Assembly: GCA_016839405.1 (NCBI GenBank)
Contig: JAEOUJ010000155.1
Coordinates: forward strand, 1 to 27,151
Source of the DNA: Candidatus Gerdarchaeota archaeon
GTDB lineage: Archaea; Asgardarchaeota; Heimdallarchaeia; JABLTI01
Reading direction: 5' to 3'
DNA: 27,151 nt
In this document: positions 6,291 to 13,949 of the stretch, piece by piece
How the letters are laid out: the number at the start of each line of letters is the position of its first letter
How positions within the stretch are numbered: position 1 is the stretch's first letter
Program-made: the position numbers and the translations under genes
The notes under the pieces: model-generated
Databases searched by the model: none
What the model saw: the letters and a program-made list of their open reading frames with translations, nothing else
What the model was told of the DNA's origin: nothing

Positions 6291-7529
6291 ATGGCAGGTA
6301 TATGGTTATTAGGAGCATATGGCGCTGTATCAACTACTACCATGACTGGTATAGCTGCTATAAAAGCAGGCGAGGCTCCAAGAATACAAGCTGGTATAGT
6401 AACAGAAGCTCCTGAATGCGATCCCATAAGTAGTAAATTCCCACTTGAGAAAATAGCTCTTGGTGGAAGTGAAGTTAGATTTCTAGATAGAAATGGATTT
6501 CAGGCTTCAGAAAAAATATGGGAAGAAAATTATCATTTTCAAAGAAAATATCTAGATGCAGGTAAAACTGAGCTTAGCAAAATTCGTGCTAAGAAAGGTA
6601 CAGCAATCAATTGTGGACCTGGTGTAGAAGCTTTAGGTAGCCTTGATACGCTTGAAAATGAAGGGTTATCTCTATCTGAAATTATTGGAAAAATCATGAA
6701 AGATTATGATGATTTCAAAAATAAAAGTGGTGAAGTATGTATTATAAATGTTGCTTCAACTGAACCTCATATTACTTTAACTGAAGAGCATCAAACTCTT
6801 GATGGTTTTGAAGGTTTAATAGATGAGAATAAAATTGAGAAAGTAACAGCAAGTATGTTGTATGCTTATGCAGCAATAAAAAGCAAAATCCCATATGGGA
6901 ATTTTACTCCATCACATGGTGCTACTGTTCCAGCAATAAGAGAACTAGCAATTAAAAATCAAATCCCCTATATGGGAGACGATGGCAAAACAGGTGAGAC
7001 ACTTATGAAAACAACTCTCGCTCCAATGTTCAAAATGCGTAATTTGAAAATACTTGGGTGGGCTGGTTTTAACATACTTGGAGATGATGATGGAGTAACA
7101 TTAAGCAAAGACAAAAACAAAGAAAGCAAAATAGAAAGTAAAGATAAAGCAATTTCAAGTAGCATAGGTTATTCACCATTTTCAATTACAGAAATAAAAT
7201 ACTTCCCTCCTTTAGTCGATCATAAAGTTGCTTGGGATTATATTTCATATAGAGGATTTTTAGGAACTAAGATGGCTTTACAATTTACTTGGCATGGAAT
7301 TGATTCGATTTTAGCAGCACCTATAGTAATTGATATTGCCCGAAGTTTAATGTATGCTAAATCACGAGGGGAATTTGGAGCAATTCATGAACTTGCTTTC
7401 TTCTTCAAACACCCTATTGATGACATAATTGGAAATACTTTCAAACAGTACGAGATTTTCCTAGATTGGGTCAATACAGGTAAAAAAGTAGAGCTAGAAA
7501 AAGTTCAAGCTAAAATCATAAAAGGATAG
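6291..7529 (+). CDS. Inositol-1-phosphate synthase (myo-inositol-3-phosphate synthase family)
   Basis: The enzyme makes inositol phosphate from glucose 6-phosphate using bound NAD, the first step towards archaeal inositol phospholipids or inositol-based solutes. The N terminus IWLLGAYGAVSTTTMTG gives the NAD-binding fold. Family landmarks follow: INCGPGVEALGSLD, INVASTEPH, VTASMLYAYAAIKSKIPYGN, GDDGKTGETLMKTTLAPMF, and the lysine-rich catalytic region SKDKNKESKIESKDKAI. Near the end come TWHGIDSILAAPIVIDIAR and ALFFKHP-like AFFFKHPI. The length of 412 residues from ATG 6291 fits the archaeal/eukaryotic family. ATG 6291 is preferred over in-frame GTG 6282 because of the GGTGTG site. A TATA box lies at 6232, and a hairpin plus T-runs follow the stop. 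Family membership is secure; the end product is not shown by the sequence. Confidence 0.93.
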   Translation: MAGIWLLGAYGAVSTTTMTGIAAIKAGEAPRIQAGIVTEAPECDPISSKFPLEKIALGGSEVRFLDRNGFQASEKIWEENYHFQRKYLDAGKTELSKIRAKKGTAINCGPGVEALGSLDTLENEGLSLSEIIGKIMKDYDDFKNKSGEVCIINVASTEPHITLTEEHQTLDGFEGLIDENKIEKVTASMLYAYAAIKSKIPYGNFTPSHGATVPAIRELAIKNQIPYMGDDGKTGETLMKTTLAPMFKMRNLKILGWAGFNILGDDDGVTLSKDKNKESKIESKDKAISSSIGYSPFSITEIKYFPPLVDHKVAWDYISYRGFLGTKMALQFTWHGIDSILAAPIVIDIARSLMYAKSRGEFGAIHELAFFFKHPIDDIIGNTFKQYEIFLDWVNTGKKVELEKVQAKIIKG

Positions 7530-7567
7530 AAACATTTAGCTAAATATCCTTTTTTTTCATTTTTTTT
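7521..7567 (+). terminator. 9-bp hairpin spanning the stop codon, then two T-runs
   Basis: AAAAGGATA (7521-7529) pairs perfectly with TATCCTTTT (7546-7554). The loop holds the inner palindrome ATTTAGCTAAAT (7535-7546). Two long T-runs separated by CA follow, as expected for an archaeal transcript end after the inositol-phosphate synthase gene. Confidence 0.65.
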
Positions 7568-7624
7568 AATCAAAAAAAGTTAAAATTAATTAAATTAACT
7601 AAAAAAATCGGAAAGGATCTTGCA

Positions 7625-8668
7625 ATGGAGAATGATTTGACTAACTCATCCTCTGAAAATATAATTAAAAATCTAAAACAACAATTGAAATCAAATAATA
7701 GTGAACAACGGATTAGTGCTCTGTATCAATTAAGAAAAAACAATTTTCAAGAAATAAATTCTATATTAAAAGAAATTATAAAAAAAGATTCTGAAACTTC
7801 AGTTCGTGAATTAGCTTTACTCATTTTACATGAAAAAAATGATCCAGATATTGTAACTTTTATGAGAAGAATTTTCTTCAATGCTACAGATGATCGTTAT
7901 ATTAGAGCAAGAGCTATTTGGTCTCTAAGCCATCAGAAAAATAATGAAGCATTTGATATTTTACAACATGCAATAGAAGATAAAAGTGAAGAGGTAGTCT
8001 ATTGGGCGATATTAGGTTTACTTAATTATAATCAAAATGAGACAATTCTTGCAACGTTAAAAAAGATGTTATCAACAAATAGATCAACTCTAATTCGGCA
8101 AATAATAGCATATTATTTTGGTATTCTTAAAAATGAAAATGCTCGAGTTGAATTAGAAAAAAGATTATTAGAAGATACTCAACCTATTGTTAGATTACAA
8201 TCAACCTGGGCACTGCGAAACATAAAATCTCTAAAATCTATTAATAAACTTTGTAAGGCATTATTTAAGGAAATAAATGATTTAACAAAAAGAGAAATTG
8301 CTCTTTCAATAGGTTATATCATTATAAATCAAATTAATGAAAATAAAGACAAAGCTGATTATTATTCTGCCAAGGATGAAGCAGTTGATTGTTTATGTAA
8401 AATTTTTACAAGAGATACTGCTTATATAGTTCGAAGAGCTTGTGCAGAATCTTTAGGAAAAATTGGAGATAAAAAAGCTAGTCCTAGCTTATTAGATAAA
8501 ATCTTGATAGACACAAACCAATTTGTTCGAAAGGAAATAATCCTTGCACTAGGGAAAATAGGTGATCCTATTGCTCTTGATGCTTTAGAAGATGCAAAAA
8601 AAAGTAATTATCCGTTAATAGTTCAAGCTGCACATGAGGCTATATTACTTATTAAAAATAATCAATAA
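7625..8668 (+). CDS. HEAT-repeat (PBS-lyase-type) protein
   Basis: The 347-residue protein is an all-helical HEAT-type solenoid of roughly nine repeats of about 30-35 residues. Repeat-defining helices include VRELALLILHEKND, IRARAIWSLSHQKN, VVYWAILGLLNYNQ, IVRLQSTWALRNIK, TKREIALSIGYII, VRRACAESLGKIGDKKA and VRKEIILALGKIGDP. The last two match the PBS-lyase HEAT consensus closely. No catalytic domain, signal peptide or membrane segment is seen, so it is probably a scaffold; the partner is unknown. The ATG is preceded by GGAAAGGATCT. A stem ATCAAT/ATTGAT surrounds the stop codon. It stands alone between inositol-phosphate synthase and the ABC exporter genes, and neither neighbour suggests a role. 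Confidence 0.88.
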   Translation: MENDLTNSSSENIIKNLKQQLKSNNSEQRISALYQLRKNNFQEINSILKEIIKKDSETSVRELALLILHEKNDPDIVTFMRRIFFNATDDRYIRARAIWSLSHQKNNEAFDILQHAIEDKSEEVVYWAILGLLNYNQNETILATLKKMLSTNRSTLIRQIIAYYFGILKNENARVELEKRLLEDTQPIVRLQSTWALRNIKSLKSINKLCKALFKEINDLTKREIALSIGYIIINQINENKDKADYYSAKDEAVDCLCKIFTRDTAYIVRRACAESLGKIGDKKASPSLLDKILIDTNQFVRKEIILALGKIGDPIALDALEDAKKSNYPLIVQAAHEAILLIKNNQ

Positions 8669-8676
8669 AAATTGAT
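8661..8676 (+). terminator. Small hairpin over the HEAT-gene stop codon
   Basis: ATCAAT (8661-8666) and ATTGAT (8671-8676) flank a four-A loop and enclose the TAA stop. A- and T-rich sequence follows without a strong T-run. It is weaker than the neighbouring candidate terminators but placed the same way. Confidence 0.3.
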
Positions 8677-8719
8677 AAAATATTTAATTAAATTTTAATT
8701 CTTTATTAAATCAAAAGTA

Positions 8720-8728
8720 TTTAATATA
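8720..8728 (+). promoter_or_regulatory. TATA-like box for the ABC exporter operon
   Basis: TTTAATATA lies about 40-48 bases before the start of the first ABC subunit. Purine-rich CAAAAG just upstream could serve as BRE. The spacing is right for a short leader. Confidence 0.4.
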
Positions 8729-8767
8729 ATTATCTTTTTTAAAACATAAAAAAAGAGAGCTACTCCA

Positions 8768-10594
8768 ATGCATCCATTATTTAGAGTATTAAAATATATG
8801 AAAAGAAAAACATGGTTTTCTTTTGGAGTAGTTATTTTTGCAGCTTTATTAGATTCAGCTTTTACTATATACTCTCCATGGGTTGTAAAGGACGTAATAA
8901 ATGGATTATTTGGTGAAGGTGTAGATCAAGCAACTCAAATATTTGCTCTAAAAGTATGGTTACCTGTTTTTGTTGCTGTAGGATTATTCTCTGCTATTTT
9001 CAGGTTTCTTCAAAGATTTATCAATGAATATGTTTCACAATCTTTGATTTTTGATTTGAGAAATACTCTTTATTCAAGGATTCAAAAACAATCAATTGAT
9101 TTTTTTGATAGAATTGAAACAGGACAATTAATCTCAAGAGGAACTAGTGATATAGAAGCAATTAGAAGGTTACTTAGTATAGGATTAAGAATTTTCCTAA
9201 GATCAATTTGTCTTTATATTGGTATTTTTGTTTTAGTTGGAATAATGGATTGGAAATTAATGTTAATTATTCTAGCATTAGCACCAGTTTTATTCATTTT
9301 AATGTTTACATATGCAAGACAAATTAGACCATTAATGAGAGAAATCCAAAATAAATTTGGTGATATGAACTCAGTATTAGCTGAAAATGTTTATGGAGCA
9401 AGAGTTGTAAGAGCTTTTGCTGCTGAAGGATTTGAATCAGAAAAATTCGAAACTGAAAATGAAATTTATCTTAATTTAAATATGAAAATGGCACATCTTA
9501 GAGCTTATATAACAACTCTCTTTCCAATGATACTTGGAATTGGATCATTTCTATTACTTCTTGTAGGTGGAAGAACAATTGTTTTAGGTGGAGATATGGA
9601 TTTAGGTAGACTAATTGCCATTAATAGCTATTTAATTCTTTTACAAACACCTACAAGATTTATGTCATTTGCAATTATGCATTTCCAAGAAGGTACAGCA
9701 GCACTGAATAGAATTTTCGATGTTGTTGATATGGAGAAAAAAATACAAGATAAACCAAATGCAATTGATATGCCTGAAATAAAAGGATCAATAAATTTTG
9801 AAAATATTACATTTACTTATGTTGAAGGTAATCCACCTGTTCTGAAAAATATACAATTAGATATTCCTCCTGGTGAAACAGTTGCATTTTTGGGAACAAC
9901 AGGATCGGGTAAAAGTACTATTGTAAGTTTGGTTCCAAGATTTTATGACCCACAAATAGGATCAGTTAAAATCGATGGCATAGATATACGAGATGTAAAA
10001 GTCGATTCTTTACGCAAACAAATAGCAATCGTGCAACAAGAAGCATTCTTATTTGCTAGAACAATACGTGAGAACATTGCTTTTGGAAAACCTGAAGCAA
10101 AAGATGAGGAAATTATTCATGTAGCTGAGATTGCGCAAGCTCATGATTTTATAACAGAATTCCCAAATGGATATGACACTATTGTTGGTGAACGTGGTGT
10201 TACTCTATCAGGCGGACAAAAACAAAGGCTAACAATCGCACGCGCTTTACTAATCAATACACCGTTATTAATTATGGATGATTCATCAAGTGCTTTAGAT
10301 TTTGAAACTGAACATCAATTCCAGAAAGCAATAAATGAACTAATCAAGAATCGAACAACACTCATAATCACTCAAAGATTATCAACAATTAAGTTTGCTA
10401 CAATGATTATTGTTATGGATAGAGGTGAAATTGTGGAAACAGGAACGCATGAAGAACTAATGATTAAAGGAGGTTTATACAAGGATTTGTATGAAACTCA
10501 ACTAATAGACCAAGAATTTGATGTTTCAATGGATGCTTTAGATTCAGCTTCTAAAGAAGTTGATTTACAAGAAGAAATAGGAGGTAAAAAATAG
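8768..10594 (+). CDS. ABC exporter subunit with degenerate ATP site (TM287/BmrC-like half-transporter)
   Basis: This 608-residue type IV (ABCB-like) half-transporter has a six-helix membrane domain (about 15-310) fused to an ATPase domain. Walker A is GTTGSGKST (about 376-384), the Q-loop IVQQEAFLF, and the signature a canonical LSGGQKQR (about 480). In Walker B the catalytic glutamate is replaced by aspartate (LLIMDDSSSALD, about 500-511), and the switch histidine by glutamine (IITQRLSTI). This subunit therefore supplies the Walker A/B half of a degenerate site, as in TM287, while its signature completes the competent site of the partner. The next gene starts two bases after this stop, with its AGGAGGT site inside this gene's end, so a coupled operon and heterodimer are expected. 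The substrate is unknown; relatives export drugs, lipids or peptides. Confidence 0.93.
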   Translation: MHPLFRVLKYMKRKTWFSFGVVIFAALLDSAFTIYSPWVVKDVINGLFGEGVDQATQIFALKVWLPVFVAVGLFSAIFRFLQRFINEYVSQSLIFDLRNTLYSRIQKQSIDFFDRIETGQLISRGTSDIEAIRRLLSIGLRIFLRSICLYIGIFVLVGIMDWKLMLIILALAPVLFILMFTYARQIRPLMREIQNKFGDMNSVLAENVYGARVVRAFAAEGFESEKFETENEIYLNLNMKMAHLRAYITTLFPMILGIGSFLLLLVGGRTIVLGGDMDLGRLIAINSYLILLQTPTRFMSFAIMHFQEGTAALNRIFDVVDMEKKIQDKPNAIDMPEIKGSINFENITFTYVEGNPPVLKNIQLDIPPGETVAFLGTTGSGKSTIVSLVPRFYDPQIGSVKIDGIDIRDVKVDSLRKQIAIVQQEAFLFARTIRENIAFGKPEAKDEEIIHVAEIAQAHDFITEFPNGYDTIVGERGVTLSGGQKQRLTIARALLINTPLLIMDDSSSALDFETEHQFQKAINELIKNRTTLIITQRLSTIKFATMIIVMDRGEIVETGTHEELMIKGGLYKDLYETQLIDQEFDVSMDALDSASKEVDLQEEIGGKK

Positions 10595-10595
10595 T

Positions 10596-12458
10596 ATGGG
10601 TTTTAGAAGAGGTGGTCATTTTGACGCTTTGGTTGAAGACGAAGAACAAAAAGAACGACCTAAAATAGCTTCAGATTGGACCTTGGCTAAATGGATAATT
10701 GGCTTTATTTTTAGAGATTTTAAAGGATTGGCTATTCTAGCTATTATTTTAGTGGGATTAGGTGCAGTAATAGATCTTATTTCTCCGCTTATTTTAAAAT
10801 TCATTATTGATGATGTTTTAAAAAATAATGTGAGTAGTCAAACTGATTTATTAAATCATTTACTTTTGTTAACTTTATTACTCTTTGCATCAACAGTTGT
10901 TGCTGCAATAGTTCAGATCTTTAGAACAATAATTCTTTACAAAATGGGTTATAATACTGTTAAAAAAATACGAACAGTGACATTCTCCCACTTACAAAAT
11001 CTTTCACTTAAATATTTTGATACACAAGAATCTGGAAGGCTTATCTCCAAAGTTACTAATGATTGTGATAAGATAAATGAACTTATGAGTGGAGGACTAG
11101 TTTCATCATTAATCGATTTTATTACTCTTATAGGAATAACAATAGTATTATTGGTTCTTGATTGGCGACTTGCTTTATGGATACTCGTATTGTCAATACC
11201 AATAACACTAATTATTAGCTATTTCTTTAGAATACGCGCAAGAAAAGCATATAGAAAAACAAGAAAAACAATAGCAACTGTAACTGCTAATTTATCTGAA
11301 AGTATTTCAGGAGTAAGAGTTTCAAAATCATTTACTCGAGAAAAGAAAAATATACAAGAATTCAGAACAGTCAATCTAGAAAATCAACAAGCAAATATAA
11401 AAGCAGTAGCTGTATTTGCCACTACGTTTCCTCTGTTTAACTTTTTAGCTTCAGCTGTAATTGGATTTGTTTATTTTTATGCAGGATATACAGAAGTCTT
11501 TGGTAATGTTGAAATTTTACATGTAATTTCAATTGGTAATGCAATTGCATTTACTCAATATGTTGGAAATTTCTTTAGACCTGTTTTAAATCTTACAATG
11601 TTTTATAATACATTCCAATCAACTATGGCAGCTACAGAACGTGTATTTGAATTAAATCATACAACATCAGATGTAATAGAAAAGAAAGGTGCATATGTAT
11701 TACCTGAGATAAAAGGACATGTGAAATTTGAAAATGTTGTTTTTGGATATAAAGAAGATGAACTGGTCTTAAATGGTTTTAATCTAGAAGTAAAACCAGG
11801 AGAATCCATAGCAATTGTTGGACCAACAGGTTCTGGAAAAACTACTATAGTTAATCTATTAGCAAGATTTTATGAAATTCAAGATGGATCAATTACGATA
11901 GATGATCATAATATACAAAATATAACCTTAAATTCATTACATAAACAGATGGGTATAGTTTTACAAGATCCATATCTTTTCTCAGGTACAATAGGAGAAA
12001 ACATAATCTATAACCATAAACAAGTTCCTTTTGAAAATCTGGTAGCATCTGCGGATTCTGTAAATGCTCATGAATTCATTGAAAGATTACCTAAAGGTTA
12101 TGATACACAGGTAGGAGAACGAGGGAGTAAATTATCATTGGGACAAAGACAATTAGTTTCCTTTGCTCGAGCGTTATTACCAAATCCTAAAATACTAATT
12201 TTAGATGAAGCAACTTCTTCAGTTGATCCTTATACTGAAATTCTGATAAAAAAAGCACTTGATAAATTACTTGCCAATAGAACTTCCTTCATAATTGCTC
12301 ATCGATTATCCACCGTAAGAAATGCTGATAGAATTATTGTAATTAAAAATGGGAAAATAATTGAAGAAGGATCAAATGAAGAGCTTCTTGCCAAAAAGGG
12401 AGAATATTATCGTCTTTATCAACTTCAATTTAAAGAACAAGAAAATAATGGTGAATAA
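10596..12458 (+). CDS. ABC exporter subunit with catalytic ATP site (TM288/BmrD-like half-transporter)
   Basis: The 620-residue partner of the preceding subunit has a charged cytoplasmic N-terminal stretch of about 30 residues, six membrane helices (about 40-345) and an ATPase domain. Walker A is GPTGSGKTT (about 409-417), the Q-loop IVLQDPYLF, Walker B LILDEATSSVD with the catalytic glutamate, and the H-loop IIAHRLSTV. All are competent. Its signature, in contrast, is LSLGQRQ rather than LSGGQ, and it would pair with the degenerate Walker B of the first subunit. The complementary losses predict one consensus and one degenerate ATP site, the classic heterodimeric exporter arrangement. The ATG at 10596 has AGGAGGT (10579-10585) ten bases upstream. 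A gap of 87 bases separates it from the MFS gene. Confidence 0.93.
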   Translation: MGFRRGGHFDALVEDEEQKERPKIASDWTLAKWIIGFIFRDFKGLAILAIILVGLGAVIDLISPLILKFIIDDVLKNNVSSQTDLLNHLLLLTLLLFASTVVAAIVQIFRTIILYKMGYNTVKKIRTVTFSHLQNLSLKYFDTQESGRLISKVTNDCDKINELMSGGLVSSLIDFITLIGITIVLLVLDWRLALWILVLSIPITLIISYFFRIRARKAYRKTRKTIATVTANLSESISGVRVSKSFTREKKNIQEFRTVNLENQQANIKAVAVFATTFPLFNFLASAVIGFVYFYAGYTEVFGNVEILHVISIGNAIAFTQYVGNFFRPVLNLTMFYNTFQSTMAATERVFELNHTTSDVIEKKGAYVLPEIKGHVKFENVVFGYKEDELVLNGFNLEVKPGESIAIVGPTGSGKTTIVNLLARFYEIQDGSITIDDHNIQNITLNSLHKQMGIVLQDPYLFSGTIGENIIYNHKQVPFENLVASADSVNAHEFIERLPKGYDTQVGERGSKLSLGQRQLVSFARALLPNPKILILDEATSSVDPYTEILIKKALDKLLANRTSFIIAHRLSTVRNADRIIVIKNGKIIEEGSNEELLAKKGEYYRLYQLQFKEQENNGE

Positions 12459-12531
12459 TTAGGTAAATAGAAATGCTTAATTAATCTATTAAATGTGTAC
12501 TAGAAGTTTCAAAACTAAGTCATAAGCAGTT

Positions 12532-12538
12532 AGGAGGT
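12532..12538 (+). promoter_or_regulatory. Strong ribosome binding site deciding a TTG start
   Basis: AGGAGGT is a near-perfect anti-16S match seven bases before TTG 12546. The nearby ATG at 12550 is out of frame, so TTG is the probable start of the MFS gene. Confidence 0.65.
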
Positions 12539-12545
12539 TATTTAA

Positions 12546-13949
12546 TTGAATGACAAATTTACTACAAAAGTAAGTAGAATTTTACCCCCAACTGTTATTT
12601 TACCTTTGCTTATGTCTTATATGCTTGAACACATTGGTATTTCTATCTATTGGATTTTCTTTGGATTAGAATTGTTTGATACAGTTAGTGATTCATATTT
12701 CAATATAGCTTTAGTTTTTGCCATACCAGCAATGTTGTCTGTATTTGGAACTACATTTTTGAGTCATTTAACAGATAAAACAAAAAAACACAAATTAATT
12801 CTTTTCCTATCAAGAGTAGCATTAATGATTCAATTTATATTATTATTATTTTTTAACAATAATATTTGGATTGTTCTTATTATTTTAGCATGTTTTGGAA
12901 TTGTCACACAAATTTACTATTCTGTTCATGGTGCACTCTTAACAATAATCTGCCCTCCAGATCAAAGAGGTCAAGTAACTAGTTACCAAGTTATTTTCGC
13001 TAGTGCTGGTTGGATGATTGGTGGTGGAATCTCAGATGTTATTAAAGGACGATTTGGTATTGAAGGGAATTTAGGTTTTGCTGCTTTCTTTGTTTTAAGT
13101 GCTGGATTAATTGCTTTATTATCAAAAGCAAAACCTTGGAGTAAAATTGATGATGAGAAAATCGATATAGAATTAATTATTGAAAAACCTAAAATCGATA
13201 AAATTACTGAACCATATATTTTAGAAAAAGTTGAGACAAGTAAAAAAACAACTTTTATTGATATTTTGAAACGAAGAAGAATCTTAATACTTTTATTAAT
13301 ATTACTAGTACTGGATTTCGGTTTTGGACCTTTTAATTCTATCACATCAATTTATTTCAGTAGTGTTTATGAAAGAACTTTTCAAGGTGTTTTTGCTACT
13401 CCTGAAGAATTAGATGCATATATAGATTGGTTAATTAAATTATCAAATGTAATTGCTACTGGTATAGGGATGATTATTTTATTATCAGTTGGAAGATTAT
13501 TAGATAAAAAAGGGAGAAAACCATTTTTAATTATCTCTATAGCATTTTACCCATTTATTTATTCACTAATGTTTTTCTTTTCAGATCATCCTTGGGGCAT
13601 GTTTATTTTTTACTTGTATCCATTATATGCATTAAAAGTTCCTACAGCAAATACAATAATGTCTGATTTAACATCAGAAGATGAAAGAGCTAGAGGAATG
13701 AGCTTAATTTCAATTGAACAAATCTTTGCTGGTAATCTTGGTGCAATCATCGGAGCACTAATTGCAGATCATTTTCCTGGAGATTGGATACCTAGATTTA
13801 TTCCTGAAGGAATATATGTAATACCAATATTTCCAATGATTTTAGGTTTTGTAGCTTTAATATTAGCAGTTTTTCTAATCAAAGAAACAAATCCAAAATC
13901 TATTGAAAGAAGAATAAAAAAAGAAGCTATAATAATTAGTTCTGATTAA
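12546..13949 (+). CDS. Major facilitator superfamily (MFS) transporter
   Basis: The 467-residue membrane protein has about twelve hydrophobic helices in two halves. A cytoplasmic linker of about 50 residues (195-245), rich in lysine, glutamate and isoleucine, separates them. The MFS loop motif appears twice: as LSHLTDKTKKHK between helices 2 and 3, and as VGRLLDKKGRKP between helices 8 and 9, the latter close to consensus. Helix 5 contains the glycine-rich GWMIGGGISD. The start is a TTG with AGGAGGT upstream. It lies 87 bases after the ABC exporter pair, so it may belong to the same transport locus, but the substrate is not evident. The gene ends within four bases of the convergent TPR gene, the two TAA stops sharing TTAA. 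Confidence 0.88.
   Translation: MNDKFTTKVSRILPPTVILPLLMSYMLEHIGISIYWIFFGLELFDTVSDSYFNIALVFAIPAMLSVFGTTFLSHLTDKTKKHKLILFLSRVALMIQFILLLFFNNNIWIVLIILACFGIVTQIYYSVHGALLTIICPPDQRGQVTSYQVIFASAGWMIGGGISDVIKGRFGIEGNLGFAAFFVLSAGLIALLSKAKPWSKIDDEKIDIELIIEKPKIDKITEPYILEKVETSKKTTFIDILKRRRILILLLILLVLDFGFGPFNSITSIYFSSVYERTFQGVFATPEELDAYIDWLIKLSNVIATGIGMIILLSVGRLLDKKGRKPFLIISIAFYPFIYSLMFFFSDHPWGMFIFYLYPLYALKVPTANTIMSDLTSEDERARGMSLISIEQIFAGNLGAIIGALIADHFPGDWIPRFIPEGIYVIPIFPMILGFVALILAVFLIKETNPKSIERRIKKEAIIISSD

Noticed and set aside
6968..7165. Minus-strand open frame inside the inositol-phosphate synthase gene (65 codons)
   Set aside because: It lies wholly opposite conserved catalytic-region codons, has a low-complexity Leu/Ser composition typical of a complement frame, and no ribosome binding site.
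12983..13345. Minus-strand open frame of 120 codons inside the MFS gene
   Set aside because: It mirrors the transmembrane coding sequence; composition is that of an antisense shadow and no start signal precedes it.
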